Of a DNA stretch of 26,161 bases, positions 1-7,568 are shown in pieces. Positions within the stretch are counted from its first letter, which is position 1. Each line of letters begins with the position of its first letter. A model generated the notes under the pieces. That model did no database searches. It was not told the DNA's origin and saw only the letters and a program-made list of their open reading frames with translations. Origin of the DNA: CAYLJO01 sp964383905 (lineage in GTDB: Bacteria; Acidobacteriota; Blastocatellia; Pyrinomonadales; Pyrinomonadaceae); assembly GCA_964383905.1 (NCBI GenBank), contig CAYLJO010000075.1, forward strand, positions 1 to 26,161. The letters are read 5' to 3'. A program made the translations under genes and the position numbers.

Positions 1-55
1 CCGTGAGGGGGGGCGGACGGTGGGCGCAGGCACCATCACCGACATCGTGGAATAA
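1..55 (+). CDS. tuf: Elongation factor Tu, C-terminal end (partial)
   Basis: Only the last 17 complete codons and the TAA stop are in the window, read in the frame starting at base 2. They encode REGGRTVGAGTITDIVE, which matches the conserved C-terminus of EF-Tu (family pattern REGGRTVGAG followed by a short variable tail ending in a hydrophobic-Glu). EF-Tu delivers aminoacyl-tRNA to the ribosome as a GTP complex. Its place just before rpsJ is the usual junction of the str and S10 clusters. The rest of the gene lies outside the window. Confidence 0.93.
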   Translation, partial: REGGRTVGAGTITDIVE

Positions 56-151
56 CTATCAGGCATCAGCCGTCGGCCATCGATTAAAACCCGGTTGGTG
101 ATGGATGGGCGCCAGGCTGATCACTGAAAGTTGATTACTGAAAGCCAATTT
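56..151 (+). repeat. tuf-rpsJ spacer: heptad-phased inverted repeat (TCAG type)
   Basis: The left arm has TCAG, TCAG, TCGG and TCGA at 59, 66, 73 and 80, exactly 7 bases apart. The right arm has CTGA, CTGA, TTGA and CTGA at 117, 124, 131 and 138, again 7 apart. ATCAGCC (65-71) is the exact complement of GGCTGAT (115-121), and CCATC/GATGG pair inside. The transcript could fold into a long imperfect hairpin ending just before the rpsJ start. No promoter is evident. Confidence 0.75.
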
Positions 152-475
152 ATGTTGAACGAAAAGATCAGAATCAGACTTAAGGCCTACGATCACCGCG
201 TGCTGGACCAGTCCACTTCGGAGATCGTCGAGACGGCAAAACGGACCGGCGCGCGGGTTGCGGGGCCGATCCCGCTTCCCACTTTGAAAAATAAGTGGAC
301 CGTGCTGCGCTCGCCGCACGTCGATAAAAAGTCGCGCGAGCAATTCGAGATCCGGACGCACAAGCGTTTAATGGACATTCTGGATCCGACACCGCAGACA
401 GTGGATGCGTTGATGAAACTGGATCTTCCGGCGGGCGTCGACGTTGAAATCAAAGCGTTCGGGAGAGACAGATAA
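152..475 (+). CDS. rpsJ: Small ribosomal subunit protein S10
   Basis: S10 sits in the head of the 30S subunit and in many bacteria also pairs with NusB in antitermination. The 107-residue product has the S10 signature KIRIRLKAYDHRVLDQS at the start and the GPIPLPT...VLRSPHVDKKSREQFEIRTHKR block that forms the long loop. The family is about 102-105 residues. The ATG at 152 is chosen because it gives the usual short N-terminus; an in-frame TTG at 131 would add seven residues that come from the repeat spacer. There is no clear Shine-Dalgarno sequence. First gene of the S10 cluster, 96 bases after tuf. Confidence 0.97.
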   Translation: MLNEKIRIRLKAYDHRVLDQSTSEIVETAKRTGARVAGPIPLPTLKNKWTVLRSPHVDKKSREQFEIRTHKRLMDILDPTPQTVDALMKLDLPAGVDVEIKAFGRDR

Positions 476-547
476 AAAGTCTAAAGTCTGCAAAGTCTAG
501 AGTCTAAAGTCTCTGGCTCTTAGACCCAGACTCCTGGACCCTCGACT
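476..547 (+). repeat. rpsJ-rplC spacer: five tandem AAAGTCT heptamers with complementary right arm
   Basis: AAAGTCT occurs at 476-482, 483-489, 492-498 and 506-512, with the variant AGAGTCT at 499-505. The right half carries decayed complements (AGAC at 522 and 528, GGAC at 536, CGAC at 543) at roughly 7-base spacing. The left arm begins on the last A of the rpsJ stop region, and the right arm ends just before the rplC Shine-Dalgarno sequence. This is the clearest tandem array in the window. Confidence 0.85.
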
Positions 548-559
548 AAGGTGATAGAG

Positions 560-1219
560 ATGATTAACGGAATCATCGGTAAGAAGGTCGGTATGACGCA
601 GTTGTTTGCCGCCGACGGCACAGTCACTCCGGTGACAGTCATTAAGGCGGGGCCGTGCGTCGTCGTGCAGAGAAAGTCTACAACGGGCCGCGACGGCTAC
701 GATGCTGTTCAACTCGGTCTGGTTGAAGAGAAGCCGTTAAAGCTAAAGAACGTCAACAAACCGATGCGCGGCCACTTCGAGAAGACGGGCAACGGCATAC
801 CGCCGGCCCGCGTCCTCAAAGAGTTTCGTCTCGACGCGTCTAACGACGCGACGAGAGTCGGTGACAAAGTGCTGGTCGACCAGTTCGCCGATGGCGATGT
901 GATCGATGTCATCGGACGTTCGAAAGGCCGCGGCTTCGCGGGTACGGTCAAACGTCACAACTTCAACCGCGGCCCGGAGTCACACGGTTCCATGAACGTC
1001 CGCGCGCCGGGTTCGATCGGCGCTTCGGCATACCCGTCGCGCGTCATTAAAGGCACACGTTCTTCCGGCCACTTGGGCGATGAGCGAGTAACGGTGAAGG
1101 GGTTGACTGTCGCGCGCGTTGACGTCGAGAACAATCTGCTGATGGTGCGCGGCGCAGTACCGGGCGCGGCGGGCAGCGTGGTTATTATTAAGAAGGCGGC
1201 CAATCAGAAAAAGAAGTGA
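560..1219 (+). CDS. rplC: Large ribosomal subunit protein L3
   Basis: L3 is an early-assembly protein that binds near the 3' end of 23S rRNA and reaches toward the peptidyl transferase centre. The 219-residue product begins MINGIIGKKVGMTQLF and contains the characteristic GRGFAGTVKRHNF and GSIGASAYPSRVIKGTR stretches of the L3 extension. Length fits the family (about 205-220). ATG 560 is preferred over the in-frame GTG at 551 because AAGGTGA (548-554) lies at proper Shine-Dalgarno distance and the family starts at this methionine. It is followed by a terminator-like hairpin before rplD. Confidence 0.97.
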   Translation: MINGIIGKKVGMTQLFAADGTVTPVTVIKAGPCVVVQRKSTTGRDGYDAVQLGLVEEKPLKLKNVNKPMRGHFEKTGNGIPPARVLKEFRLDASNDATRVGDKVLVDQFADGDVIDVIGRSKGRGFAGTVKRHNFNRGPESHGSMNVRAPGSIGASAYPSRVIKGTRSSGHLGDERVTVKGLTVARVDVENNLLMVRGAVPGAAGSVVIIKKAANQKKK

Positions 1220-1221
1220 TG

Positions 1222-1279
1222 GGGGATGAGCGCAGAATTAATTCATCAGTCATCACTGCGCCATTCATCACCCCTTTTT
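1222..1279 (+). terminator. Terminator-like hairpin in the rplC-rplD gap (possible attenuator), TGATGAA-type heptads
   Basis: GCGCAG (1230-1235) pairs with CTGCGC (1256-1261). Outside it GGGG and ATGA (1222-1229) can pair with TCAT (1265-1268) and CCCC (1271-1274) with small bulges. Five T residues follow at 1275-1279. The loop and right arm contain ATTCATC (1241), AGTCATC (1248) and ATTCATC (1263), so the same sequence also belongs to the heptad spacer family. Position inside a ribosomal-protein operon argues for partial rather than full termination. Confidence 0.5.
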
Positions 1280-1292
1280 ATGGAGTTTAGTT

Positions 1293-1991
1293 ATGCCTAC
1301 CGTCAAGGTGCGCAATCTTAAAAATGAAGAGACGGGCGACGTCGAATTGCCCGACGCGGTGTTCGGTGTGGAACTGAACGAGCCCTTAATCCACGCCGCC
1401 GTGCGAAATTTCATGGCTAACGCGCGGGCCGGCACTGTCGGCACGAAGACGCGCGGCGATGCTTCCGGCTCGGGCCGCAAGCTCTGGAAGCAGAAAGGTA
1501 CGGGGCGCGCGCGGATCGCCAGTTTACGCTCGCCGCTCTGGAAGGGCGGCGGCAATGCGCACGGCCCGCAGGCGCGCGACTGGTCTTATAACATGCCGAA
1601 GAAGATGCGTCGCGGCGCGTTGCGCTCGGCGTTGTCAGAGCGTGTGCGCGAAGGGAACGTGGTGGTCATTGATAGCTTCATACTTGAGCGGCCGAAGACG
1701 AAGGATTTCGTCAAGTCGCTCGACACACTCGGGCTCGAAGGTAAGACGCTAATCGTTGATTCTCTGGAGAACGAGATGCTGGTTCTCGCGGCGCGGAATG
1801 TGAAGCGGGCCAAGGTTGTCAACAGTTACGGCTTGAACATTTACGACCTGCTGTATCACGAGAAACTTGTGTTCTCGCGCGCCGCCGTCGAAGAACTGAT
1901 CGGAATTCTTGATCCGCAGGCGAAGAAAGCCGCCGGGCCTGAACAGGGTGGCGCGGTAGAAGATCGGGACACGAGAGAGGAGGCGGCCTAA
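1293..1991 (+). CDS. rplD: Large ribosomal subunit protein L4
   Basis: L4 lines part of the exit tunnel of the 50S subunit; in gammaproteobacteria it also represses its own S10 operon. The product has the family core with the tunnel loop GSGRKLWKQKGTGRARIASLRSP-type region (about residues 58-85) and the C-terminal Rossmann-like half. At 232 residues it is longer than usual (about 200-210); the last 25 or so residues, after EELIGILDP, form a charged tail. ATG 1293 follows a TGGAG-like site at 1281. It ends 3 bases before rplW, so the two are probably translationally coupled. Confidence 0.96.
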   Translation: MPTVKVRNLKNEETGDVELPDAVFGVELNEPLIHAAVRNFMANARAGTVGTKTRGDASGSGRKLWKQKGTGRARIASLRSPLWKGGGNAHGPQARDWSYNMPKKMRRGALRSALSERVREGNVVVIDSFILERPKTKDFVKSLDTLGLEGKTLIVDSLENEMLVLAARNVKRAKVVNSYGLNIYDLLYHEKLVFSRAAVEELIGILDPQAKKAAGPEQGGAVEDRDTREEAA

Positions 1992-1994
1992 GAG

Positions 1995-2300
1995 ATGAGA
2001 ACAGTTTGGGACGTCATCAAATCGCCTGTGATTACAGAGAAAGCGTTGGTCGCCAAAGAGGAGTCGCAGGACGGTCGCCAGTTGTTGACCTTCCGGGTTG
2101 ACAAGCACGCGACGAAGCCGGAGATCAAGTCGGCGGTGGAGAAGATCTTTCAGGTCAAAGTCGATCAAGTGCGCACGATCAATTATATGGGGAAGACGGC
2201 GCGGCGCGGGCGCTACGAAGGTCGCAAGCCGTCATGGAAAAAAGCTTACGTCACATTGAAGCACGGCGAAAAGCCGCTTGATTACGGCGAATCGATCTAA
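1995..2300 (+). CDS. rplW: Large ribosomal subunit protein L23
   Basis: L23 lies at the exit of the peptide tunnel and is the docking site for trigger factor and SRP. The 101-residue product shows the family start VIKSPVITEKAL, the FRVDKHATKPEIKSAVEKIF block and the GRYEGRKPSWKKAYVTL C-terminal half, with normal length. The ATG lies 3 bases after the rplD stop, and a GAGAGGAGG Shine-Dalgarno sequence sits inside the rplD tail (about 1975-1983), which suggests coupled translation. Confidence 0.97.
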   Translation: MRTVWDVIKSPVITEKALVAKEESQDGRQLLTFRVDKHATKPEIKSAVEKIFQVKVDQVRTINYMGKTARRGRYEGRKPSWKKAYVTLKHGEKPLDYGESI

Positions 2301-2328
2301 GTCCAGAGTTAAATCTTTAACCCGGGAC
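2301..2328 (+). repeat. rplW-rplB spacer: small hairpin
   Basis: GTTAAA (2308-2313) and TTTAAC (2316-2321) are complementary, flanked by GTCC (2301-2304) and GGAC (2325-2328), giving a compact stem directly after the rplW stop. The following ACTCGAAACTTT resembles the GTTTCGA-type heptad word seen in later gaps. It is shorter than the other spacer elements. Confidence 0.5.
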
Positions 2329-2346
2329 TCGAAACTTTAAAAGGCT

Positions 2347-3177
<831 letters not shown>

Positions 3178-3233
3178 GTGATGAACGGGAAGGCGGCTGC
3201 TTTTAATTCATCACTCATCATCCCCGGTTCATA
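3178..3233 (+). repeat. rplB-rpsS spacer: TGATGAA-type inverted heptads
   Basis: GTGATGAA (3178-3185), starting directly after the rplB stop, is the exact complement of TTCATCAC (3207-3214). The right side is a heptad run: ATTCATC at 3206, ACTCATC at 3213, ATCCCCG at 3220 and GTTCATA at 3227. GAACGGG and CCCGGTTC give extra pairing. Same word family as the rplC-rplD, rplU-rpmA and pre-rlmH gaps. Confidence 0.75.
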
Positions 3234-3261
3234 ATTTTGTTGAGTGGAGCGAACAAGAGAT

Positions 3262-3558
3262 ATGGCCCGTTCGGTTAAAAAAGGCGCGTTTGTTGACAGG
3301 AGCATCCAGAAGGCCGTTGAGCGCATCCGCGCAGGCGGTAACCGCCCTCCGGCGATCAGAACGTGGTCGCGGCGCTCAACGATCACGCCCGACATGGTCG
3401 GACTCACCTTCGGCGTGCACAACGGCAAACGTCATTTGCCGATCTACGTGACGGAGAATATGGTCGGCCACAAACTGGGCGAGTTTGCGCCGACCCGGAC
3501 TTTCAAAGGCCATTCCGGAACGAAGGCGGAAAAATCTGCCAAGGTGGCCAAGAAATAG
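3262..3558 (+). CDS. rpsS: Small ribosomal subunit protein S19
   Basis: S19 forms a heterodimer with S13 in the 30S head, near the A-site tRNA. The 98-residue protein begins MARSVKKGAFVD and contains RTWSRRSTITPDMVG, GVHNGKRHLPIYVTENMVGHKLGEFAPTRTFKGH, all hallmark S19 segments; the family is about 90-95 residues. ATG 3262 gives the standard N-terminus; an upstream in-frame GTG at 3244 would add six residues and is considered unused. Confidence 0.97.
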   Translation: MARSVKKGAFVDRSIQKAVERIRAGGNRPPAIRTWSRRSTITPDMVGLTFGVHNGKRHLPIYVTENMVGHKLGEFAPTRTFKGHSGTKAEKSAKVAKK

Positions 3559-3559
3559 A

Positions 3560-3611
3560 GTTTCGGGTTTCGAGCTGACAGCTTTGTTAACTCGAAACCC
3601 TGAGCCCGAAG
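3560..3611 (+). repeat. rpsS-rplV spacer: GTTTCGA-type inverted heptads
   Basis: GGGTTTCGAG (3565-3574) and CTCGAAACCC (3591-3600) are perfect complements over 10 bases. In 7-base register the left arm reads GTTTCGG (3560), GTTTCGA (3567), GCTGACA (3574), and the right arm CTCGAAA (3591), CCCTGAG (3598), CCCGAAG (3605). The right arm runs into the rplV Shine-Dalgarno sequence AAGGA (3609-3613). Confidence 0.8.
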
Positions 3612-3620
3612 GAACTGAGC

Positions 3621-4184
3621 ATGGAATCAAAAGCGAGTGCCAAATATCTTCGCGGGTCGGCGCAGAAGGCGCGGCTCGTGATAGATATGATTCGCGGCAA
3701 GAACGTCAATCAAGCCCTGGCGATTCTGCAATACACGAATAAGCGCGCGGCCGACGGAATCGAAGCTTGCGTGCGCTCGGCCATCGCCAACGCGAGCGAG
3801 GCGGCGGAGAAAGCAAACGTCGCCATCGATCCCGATGAGCTGTGGGTCAAAGCGGCCTTTGTTGATCGTGGGCCGACGAAGAATCGCCGCCGCATGCGCC
3901 CGGCCCCACAGGGCCGCGCCTACCGCGAGCGTCGCCACTTCTGCCACGTCACCGTTCTGCTCTCCAATGAAGAGAAGACGGAAGCTAAAGGGTCGGCAGG
4001 CAACGGCAACCTGGCGGCAACGAGACCTGCGCGGCTCGCCGAAAGCAGAAATCGCAAACGCGGTGGGGCCGCCGCCGCGCCGCGCGCCAAGCGTAACCCT
4101 GCGCCGAAAGTGGCGGGCGAGAAGAGGCCCGCCGCGACCGCCGGGAAGAGTGAGAGTGCGGATCAAACGGCTGGTGAAGAATAG
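3621..4184 (+). CDS. rplV: Large ribosomal subunit protein L22, with long C-terminal tail
   Basis: L22 contacts all six 23S rRNA domains, and its hairpin lines the exit tunnel. Residues 1-117 or so are the normal L22 core: AKYLRGSAQKARLVIDMIRGK at the start, the RSAIANA helix, and the RGRAYRERRHF-like tip strand, ending VTVLLSN at about residue 116. The remaining 70 residues are an Ala/Arg/Lys/Gly-rich low-complexity tail not found in the usual 110-residue protein; it is probably disordered and solvent or rRNA facing. Good Shine-Dalgarno AAGGA seven bases before the ATG. Confidence 0.95.
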   Translation: MESKASAKYLRGSAQKARLVIDMIRGKNVNQALAILQYTNKRAADGIEACVRSAIANASEAAEKANVAIDPDELWVKAAFVDRGPTKNRRRMRPAPQGRAYRERRHFCHVTVLLSNEEKTEAKGSAGNGNLAATRPARLAESRNRKRGGAAAAPRAKRNPAPKVAGEKRPAATAGKSESADQTAGEE

Positions 4185-4213
4185 TTTACCGAAATATTGA
4201 AACGGAGAAGATT

Positions 4214-4987
4214 GTGGGTCAGAAAGTTCATCCTTACGGCTTCCGCCTTGGCTATAACAAAGATTGGCACTCGCACTGGTACGCCAAGAGACAGTTCGGT
4301 GAATACCTGCTGGAAGATTTGAAGCTCAAGCGGGACCTCAAGCAGCGCTTCACGGGCGCCGGCGTCTCGCACATTGATGTCGAGCGCGCGGCCAACCGCC
4401 TGAAGATCATTGTTTATACGTCGCGACCGGGCATCATCATCGGGCGCAAGGGCGCGGAGATTGACAAGCTCAAGGGCGACCTTTCTTCCAAGACGGGCCG
4501 CGAGGTTCTGGTTTCAATCCAGGAGATTCACAAGCCTGAACTCAACGCCCAGCTTCAGGCCGAGAAGATCGCGTCGCAGCTCGAAAAGCGCATCGCATTC
4601 CGCCGCGCCATGCGCAAGGCCGTTGAGGAATCGCTGCGCTTCGGCGCCCAAGGCATCAAGGTCAAGGTTAGCGGCCGCCTCAACGGGGCCGAAATCGCCC
4701 GCAGTGAGTGGCACCTTCAAGGCCAGTTGCCGCTCCATACACTGCGCGCAGACATTGATTACGGCCTTGCTGAAGCGCACACCACCTTCGGCGTGATCGG
4801 CGTTAAAGTCTGGATTTATCGCGGCGAGATTCTCGATCCGAAAGCAGCCATGGCGCGTGGGACGGGCTCGGATCCAATTAACGAGCCGCGCGGCGAACAG
4901 CGCGAGCGTCGGCCTCGCACGCGCCGCGAGCGCGAAGGGCGCAACGGCGAGCGCGGCGAACGTCGTCCCCGCGGGGATAGAGCATGA
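4214..4987 (+). CDS. rpsC: Small ribosomal subunit protein S3
   Basis: S3 forms part of the mRNA entry channel of the 30S head. The product starts at a GTG codon (4214), preceded by CGGAGA (4203-4208), giving the family N-terminus MGQKVHPYGFRLG. A type-2 KH domain with the VYTSRPGIIIGRKGAEI loop lies around residues 65-90, and the C-terminal S3 domain (GVKVWIYRGEI) ends near residue 212. Length is 257; the last 42 or so residues are a dense Arg/Glu/Gly tail, longer than in E. coli (233). Confidence 0.96.
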   Translation: MGQKVHPYGFRLGYNKDWHSHWYAKRQFGEYLLEDLKLKRDLKQRFTGAGVSHIDVERAANRLKIIVYTSRPGIIIGRKGAEIDKLKGDLSSKTGREVLVSIQEIHKPELNAQLQAEKIASQLEKRIAFRRAMRKAVEESLRFGAQGIKVKVSGRLNGAEIARSEWHLQGQLPLHTLRADIDYGLAEAHTTFGVIGVKVWIYRGEILDPKAAMARGTGSDPINEPRGEQRERRPRTRREREGRNGERGERRPRGDRA

Positions 4988-4988
4988 T

Positions 4989-5062
4989 AGTGATCAGTCG
5001 TCAGTTATCAGCAAACGCTGACCGCTCGAACTGATTACTGACTACTGATCACTGATTACTTA
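4989..5062 (+). repeat. rpsC-rplP spacer: TCAG/CTGA inverted heptads
   Basis: TCAG occurs at 4994, 5001 and 5008 and CTGA at 5031, 5038, 5045 and 5052, each series exactly 7 bases apart. AGTGATCAGT (4989-4998) and ACTGATCACT (5044-5053) are perfect complements. The element nearly fills the 88-base gap and leaves only about a dozen bases before the rplP start. Confidence 0.85.
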
Positions 5063-5075
5063 GGATTTATTCACC

Positions 5076-5504
5076 ATGTTGATGCCGAAAAAAGTTAAGC
5101 ACCGGAAGCAGATGCGCGGGCGTATGAACGGCGTGGCGAACCGCGGCGGCGCGATCAGCTTCGGTCAGTACGGGCTGAAAACCCTGGAGCCCGCTTGGAT
5201 CACGGACCGGCAGATTGAGGCGGCGCGTATCGCGATGACGCGCCACATCAAGCGCGGGGGCAAGATCTGGATACGCATGTTCCCGGATAAACCGGTCACC
5301 AAGAAGCCCGCGGAAACGCGTATGGGTAAGGGTAAGGGCGCGCCCGAATACTGGGTCGCCGTCGTCAAGCCGGGCCGCATCCTTTATGAGATTGAGGGTG
5401 TGGATGAAGCGACCGCGCGCGAAGCGATGCGGCTCGCCGCACAGAAGCTTCCGGTCAGGACGAAGTTTGTGACACGCGCGGAGCAGGAGGGAGGCGCGAT
5501 ATAG
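5076..5504 (+). CDS. rplP: Large ribosomal subunit protein L16
   Basis: L16 organises the A-site region and the binding of 5S rRNA in the 50S subunit. The 142-residue product begins MLMPKKVKHRKQMRGRMNG and contains GLKTLEPAWITDRQIEAAR and the MGKGKGAPEYWVAVVKPG motif, all diagnostic of L16; normal length is 136-144. ATG 5076 is used since the family starts ML-P; the second ATG two codons on is possible. Stop and rpmC start are 2 bases apart. Confidence 0.97.
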   Translation: MLMPKKVKHRKQMRGRMNGVANRGGAISFGQYGLKTLEPAWITDRQIEAARIAMTRHIKRGGKIWIRMFPDKPVTKKPAETRMGKGKGAPEYWVAVVKPGRILYEIEGVDEATAREAMRLAAQKLPVRTKFVTRAEQEGGAI

Positions 5505-5506
5505 CC

Positions 5507-5719
5507 ATGAAGAGACGCGAAGAGATAGACAGGCTGCGCGATATGTCGAGCGAGGATTTGCGGGGCGAGGCCGCGCGTTTGAAAGAATCGCTCTTCCGCC
5601 TCAATTTCAAGCTGGCGCTCGGTGAAGTCGACGCGATCAAGCGCATCCGTCAGGAGAAGAAGTCGCTCGCGCGCATCCAGACCCTCGTGCGCGAGCGCGA
5701 GGCGCAGGCCGCCCCGTAA
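5507..5719 (+). CDS. rpmC: Large ribosomal subunit protein L29
   Basis: L29 is a small two-helix protein next to L23 at the tunnel exit. The 70-residue product has the family pattern LRDMSSEDL, then LKESLFRLNFKLALGEVDAIKRIRQEKKSLARIQTLVRE, predicted as two antiparallel helices. The ATG follows the rplP stop by 2 bases, and its Shine-Dalgarno GGGAGG (about 5489-5494) lies inside the end of rplP, so coupling is likely. Length is normal (63-75). Confidence 0.95.
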   Translation: MKRREEIDRLRDMSSEDLRGEAARLKESLFRLNFKLALGEVDAIKRIRQEKKSLARIQTLVREREAQAAP

Positions 5720-5767
5720 CTATAATTAAATAAGACGCGGCGGGCACTGCCGCGGATGGGTTGAAAG

Positions 5768-6166
5768 ATGGCAGAAGAAAGTCAAGAAAACGTCCGGCCA
5801 AACTCGCCGGAAGCGAGGCCGGCGGCCGCTACGGCGACGGGCGAGCGGCTGGCGCACGAGGTGGCGGCCGGTGTGGATTCACAGCCGGGCAACGCCTCCG
5901 GCACCGAAGCGGGTAAGCGCGGTAAGCGTGCGCAGAAGATCGGCATCGTCGCCTCTGACAAGATGCAAAAGACGGTCGTCGTACGCGTTGACCGGCTCGT
6001 CCTGCATCCGAAGTACCGCCGCTACGTCCGCCGCACGTCTAAGTTCATGGCACATGATGAGCTTGACGCGGCGGTCGGCGATAAAGTGCGCATCGTCGAG
6101 ACGCGTCCACTCTCGGCAAGAAAACGCTGGCGCGTTGTCGAGATTGTGCAGAGAGCGGCGAAATAA
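5768..6166 (+). CDS. rpsQ: Small ribosomal subunit protein S17, with N-terminal extension
   Basis: S17 is an early 16S rRNA-binding OB-fold protein. The core covers residues 55-132: QKIGIVASDKMQKTVVVRV, then HPKYRRYVRRTSKFMAHDE and ETRPLSARKRWRVVEIV. The family is normally 80-90 residues; here 53 or so extra residues precede the core, Ala/Gly/Glu/Pro-rich, then basic. No good start codon lies close to the core, so the ATG at 5768 is taken as real, with GAAAG as a weak ribosome site. The extension is continuous in frame and is probably disordered. Confidence 0.93.
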   Translation: MAEESQENVRPNSPEARPAAATATGERLAHEVAAGVDSQPGNASGTEAGKRGKRAQKIGIVASDKMQKTVVVRVDRLVLHPKYRRYVRRTSKFMAHDELDAAVGDKVRIVETRPLSARKRWRVVEIVQRAAK

Positions 6167-6202
6167 GAGAGGACCGGACAAGGGGCCGGAGAAAGCTTTT
6201 AT

Positions 6203-6223
6203 CCTGTTACCTGTCACCCGAAC
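6203..6223 (+). repeat. rpsQ-rplN spacer: CTGTCAC-type heptads
   Basis: The 70-base gap contains, in 7-base register, CCTGTTA, CCTGTCA and CCCGAAC in front of the rplN Shine-Dalgarno sequence. The same CTGTCAC word forms the rpoA-rplQ spacer. A complementary left arm is not clear here (only GGACCGG/CCGG-type pairing), so this looks like a decayed or one-armed copy. Confidence 0.4.
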
Positions 6224-6236
6224 GGAGTGAGTGGTT

Positions 6237-6605
6237 ATGATTCAAATGCAAACGTCCCTTGACGTGGCCGATAATTCAGGCGCGCGTCGTGTCGAGATGA
6301 TTATGCCCATCGGCGGATCGACCGGCAAAATCGCCAGTCTCGGAGACAGAATCAAGGTCGCCGTAAAAGAGGCGGCGCCGGACGGCACAATCAAGAAAGG
6401 CACCGTGCAGAATGCCGTGATCGTGCGCACGCGCAAAGAGGTGCGCCGCAAGGATGGGACTTATATACGCTTCGACCAGAATGCGGCGGTACTCATCAAA
6501 GAGGACGGCACGCCCATCGGCACACGCGTGTTCGGCCCTGTCGCGCGCGAGCTGCGCGACAAGAACTTTATGAAGATCGTCTCACTCGCGCCGGAGGTGA
6601 TATAA
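6237..6605 (+). CDS. rplN: Large ribosomal subunit protein L14
   Basis: L14 contacts 16S rRNA helix 14 across the subunit interface and is the docking site of the silencing factor RsfS, which is also encoded in this window. The 122-residue product begins MIQMQTSLDVADNSGAR and contains the GDRIKVAVKEA, NAVIVRTRKEVRRKDG, IRFDQNAAVLI and GTRVFGPVARELR blocks. Length is exactly typical. ATG 6237 is chosen over the GTG at 6231 because CGGAGTGAG (6223-6231) spaces correctly to it. Confidence 0.98.
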   Translation: MIQMQTSLDVADNSGARRVEMIMPIGGSTGKIASLGDRIKVAVKEAAPDGTIKKGTVQNAVIVRTRKEVRRKDGTYIRFDQNAAVLIKEDGTPIGTRVFGPVARELRDKNFMKIVSLAPEVI

Positions 6606-6607
6606 AA

Positions 6608-6946
6608 TTGAAAAAGGGGACCAAGCGCGCCAAGATTAAAAAGGGTGATCAGGTGGTCATTATCGCCGGGCGTGATAAGGATAAGCGCGGCCGTGTGCTC
6701 GAAGTCTCGCCCGCTAAAGGTAAGGTGAAGGTGGAGGGCGCCGGGATGATAAAAAGGCATCAACGCGCCAACCCGCAGAGCAATCGTGGCGGTGGCATCA
6801 TTGATAAGGAAGCGTACATAGACATCTCGAACGTGCAGTTGATCGACCCGCAATCGGGCCGGCCGACGCGCGTAAAATATGAGGTGCAGGGCGACGGCAC
6901 GAAACAGCGCGTGGCATCGGCCAGCGGGAATTCGCTGGAGAAGTAA
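6608..6946 (+). CDS. rplX: Large ribosomal subunit protein L24
   Basis: L24 is an assembly-initiating KOW-domain protein near the tunnel exit. The start is a TTG at 6608, two bases after the rplN stop, with a strong Shine-Dalgarno GGAGGTGAT inside the rplN end (about 6594-6602), which fixes the start and implies coupling. The KOW motif KKGDQVVIIAGRDKDKRGRV lies at about residues 11-30, followed by MIKRHQRANPQSNRGGGIIDKEAYID and the usual C-terminal strands. At 112 residues it is of normal length. Confidence 0.96.
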   Translation: MKKGTKRAKIKKGDQVVIIAGRDKDKRGRVLEVSPAKGKVKVEGAGMIKRHQRANPQSNRGGGIIDKEAYIDISNVQLIDPQSGRPTRVKYEVQGDGTKQRVASASGNSLEK

Positions 6947-6961
6947 CGGTTCGTGGGCCGT

Positions 6962-7004
6962 CAATAGTCGATCGTGAATAGTTAAAAGCGCGATCACGAT
7001 TTAC
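6962..7004 (+). repeat. rplX-rplE spacer: AATAGT-type heptads
   Basis: CAATAGT (6962), CGATCGT (6969) and GAATAGT (6976) are consecutive 7-base units. The right part, CGATCACGATTTACG, supplies a complement (ATCGTG against CACGAT). The arms are less complete than in neighbouring gaps. Confidence 0.55.
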
Positions 7005-7015
7005 GGGGAAGAGAG

Positions 7016-7558
7016 ATGGCAGCCAGATTAAAAGAGCGTTATACGAAAGAGGTTGCGCCCGCGATCTCGAAGGAGTTCAGTATCACGAACCCGATGGCGA
7101 TTCCGCGCCTGGAAAAGATCGTGATCAATATGGGGATGGGCGAGGCGACGGCCAACGCGAAGGTTCTCGATACGGCGACTGACGAGTTGCGCGCGATCAC
7201 AGGACAGAAGCCAGTGATCACCAAGGCGAAGAAGTCCATCGCCTCGTTCAAGCTGCGCCAGGGCATGCCCATCGGCGTCATGGTGACGCTGCGCGGCGAC
7301 CGCATGTATGAGTTTCTGGACCGGCTTGTCTCCATCGCGCTGCCGCGCGTCCGTGATTTTCGCGGCGTTTCGCCCAAGGCATTTGACGGGCGTGGCAATT
7401 ACACGCTCGGCATACGCGAGCAGTTGATCTTCCCCGAGATCGACTTCAACAAAGTGGACAGGACGCGCGGCATGAACATCTCGATCGTCACCACCGCGCG
7501 TAACGACGAACAGGCGCGCTCGCTCCTGAGGTCGCTGGGGATGCCGTTCCGGCAGTAA
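7016..7558 (+). CDS. rplE: Large ribosomal subunit protein L5
   Basis: L5 binds 5S rRNA in the central protuberance and contacts S13 of the small subunit. The 180-residue product has IPRLEKIVINMGMGEA, TGQKPVITKAKKSIASFKLRQGMPIG, VTLRGDRMYEFLDRLVSIALPRVRDFRG and the LGIREQLIFPEI stretch, all diagnostic. Length is standard (178-180). ATG 7016 follows GGGGAAGAGAG. The gap downstream holds a perfect palindrome before rpsN. Confidence 0.98.
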   Translation: MAARLKERYTKEVAPAISKEFSITNPMAIPRLEKIVINMGMGEATANAKVLDTATDELRAITGQKPVITKAKKSIASFKLRQGMPIGVMVTLRGDRMYEFLDRLVSIALPRVRDFRGVSPKAFDGRGNYTLGIREQLIFPEIDFNKVDRTRGMNISIVTTARNDEQARSLLRSLGMPFRQ

Positions 7559-7568
7559 GTTTCGAAGA

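Noticed and set aside
5721..5726. TATAAT in the rpmC-rpsQ gap as a promoter -10
   Set aside because: No -35-like hexamer lies 16-18 bases upstream (the sequence there is GC-rich coding end of rpmC).
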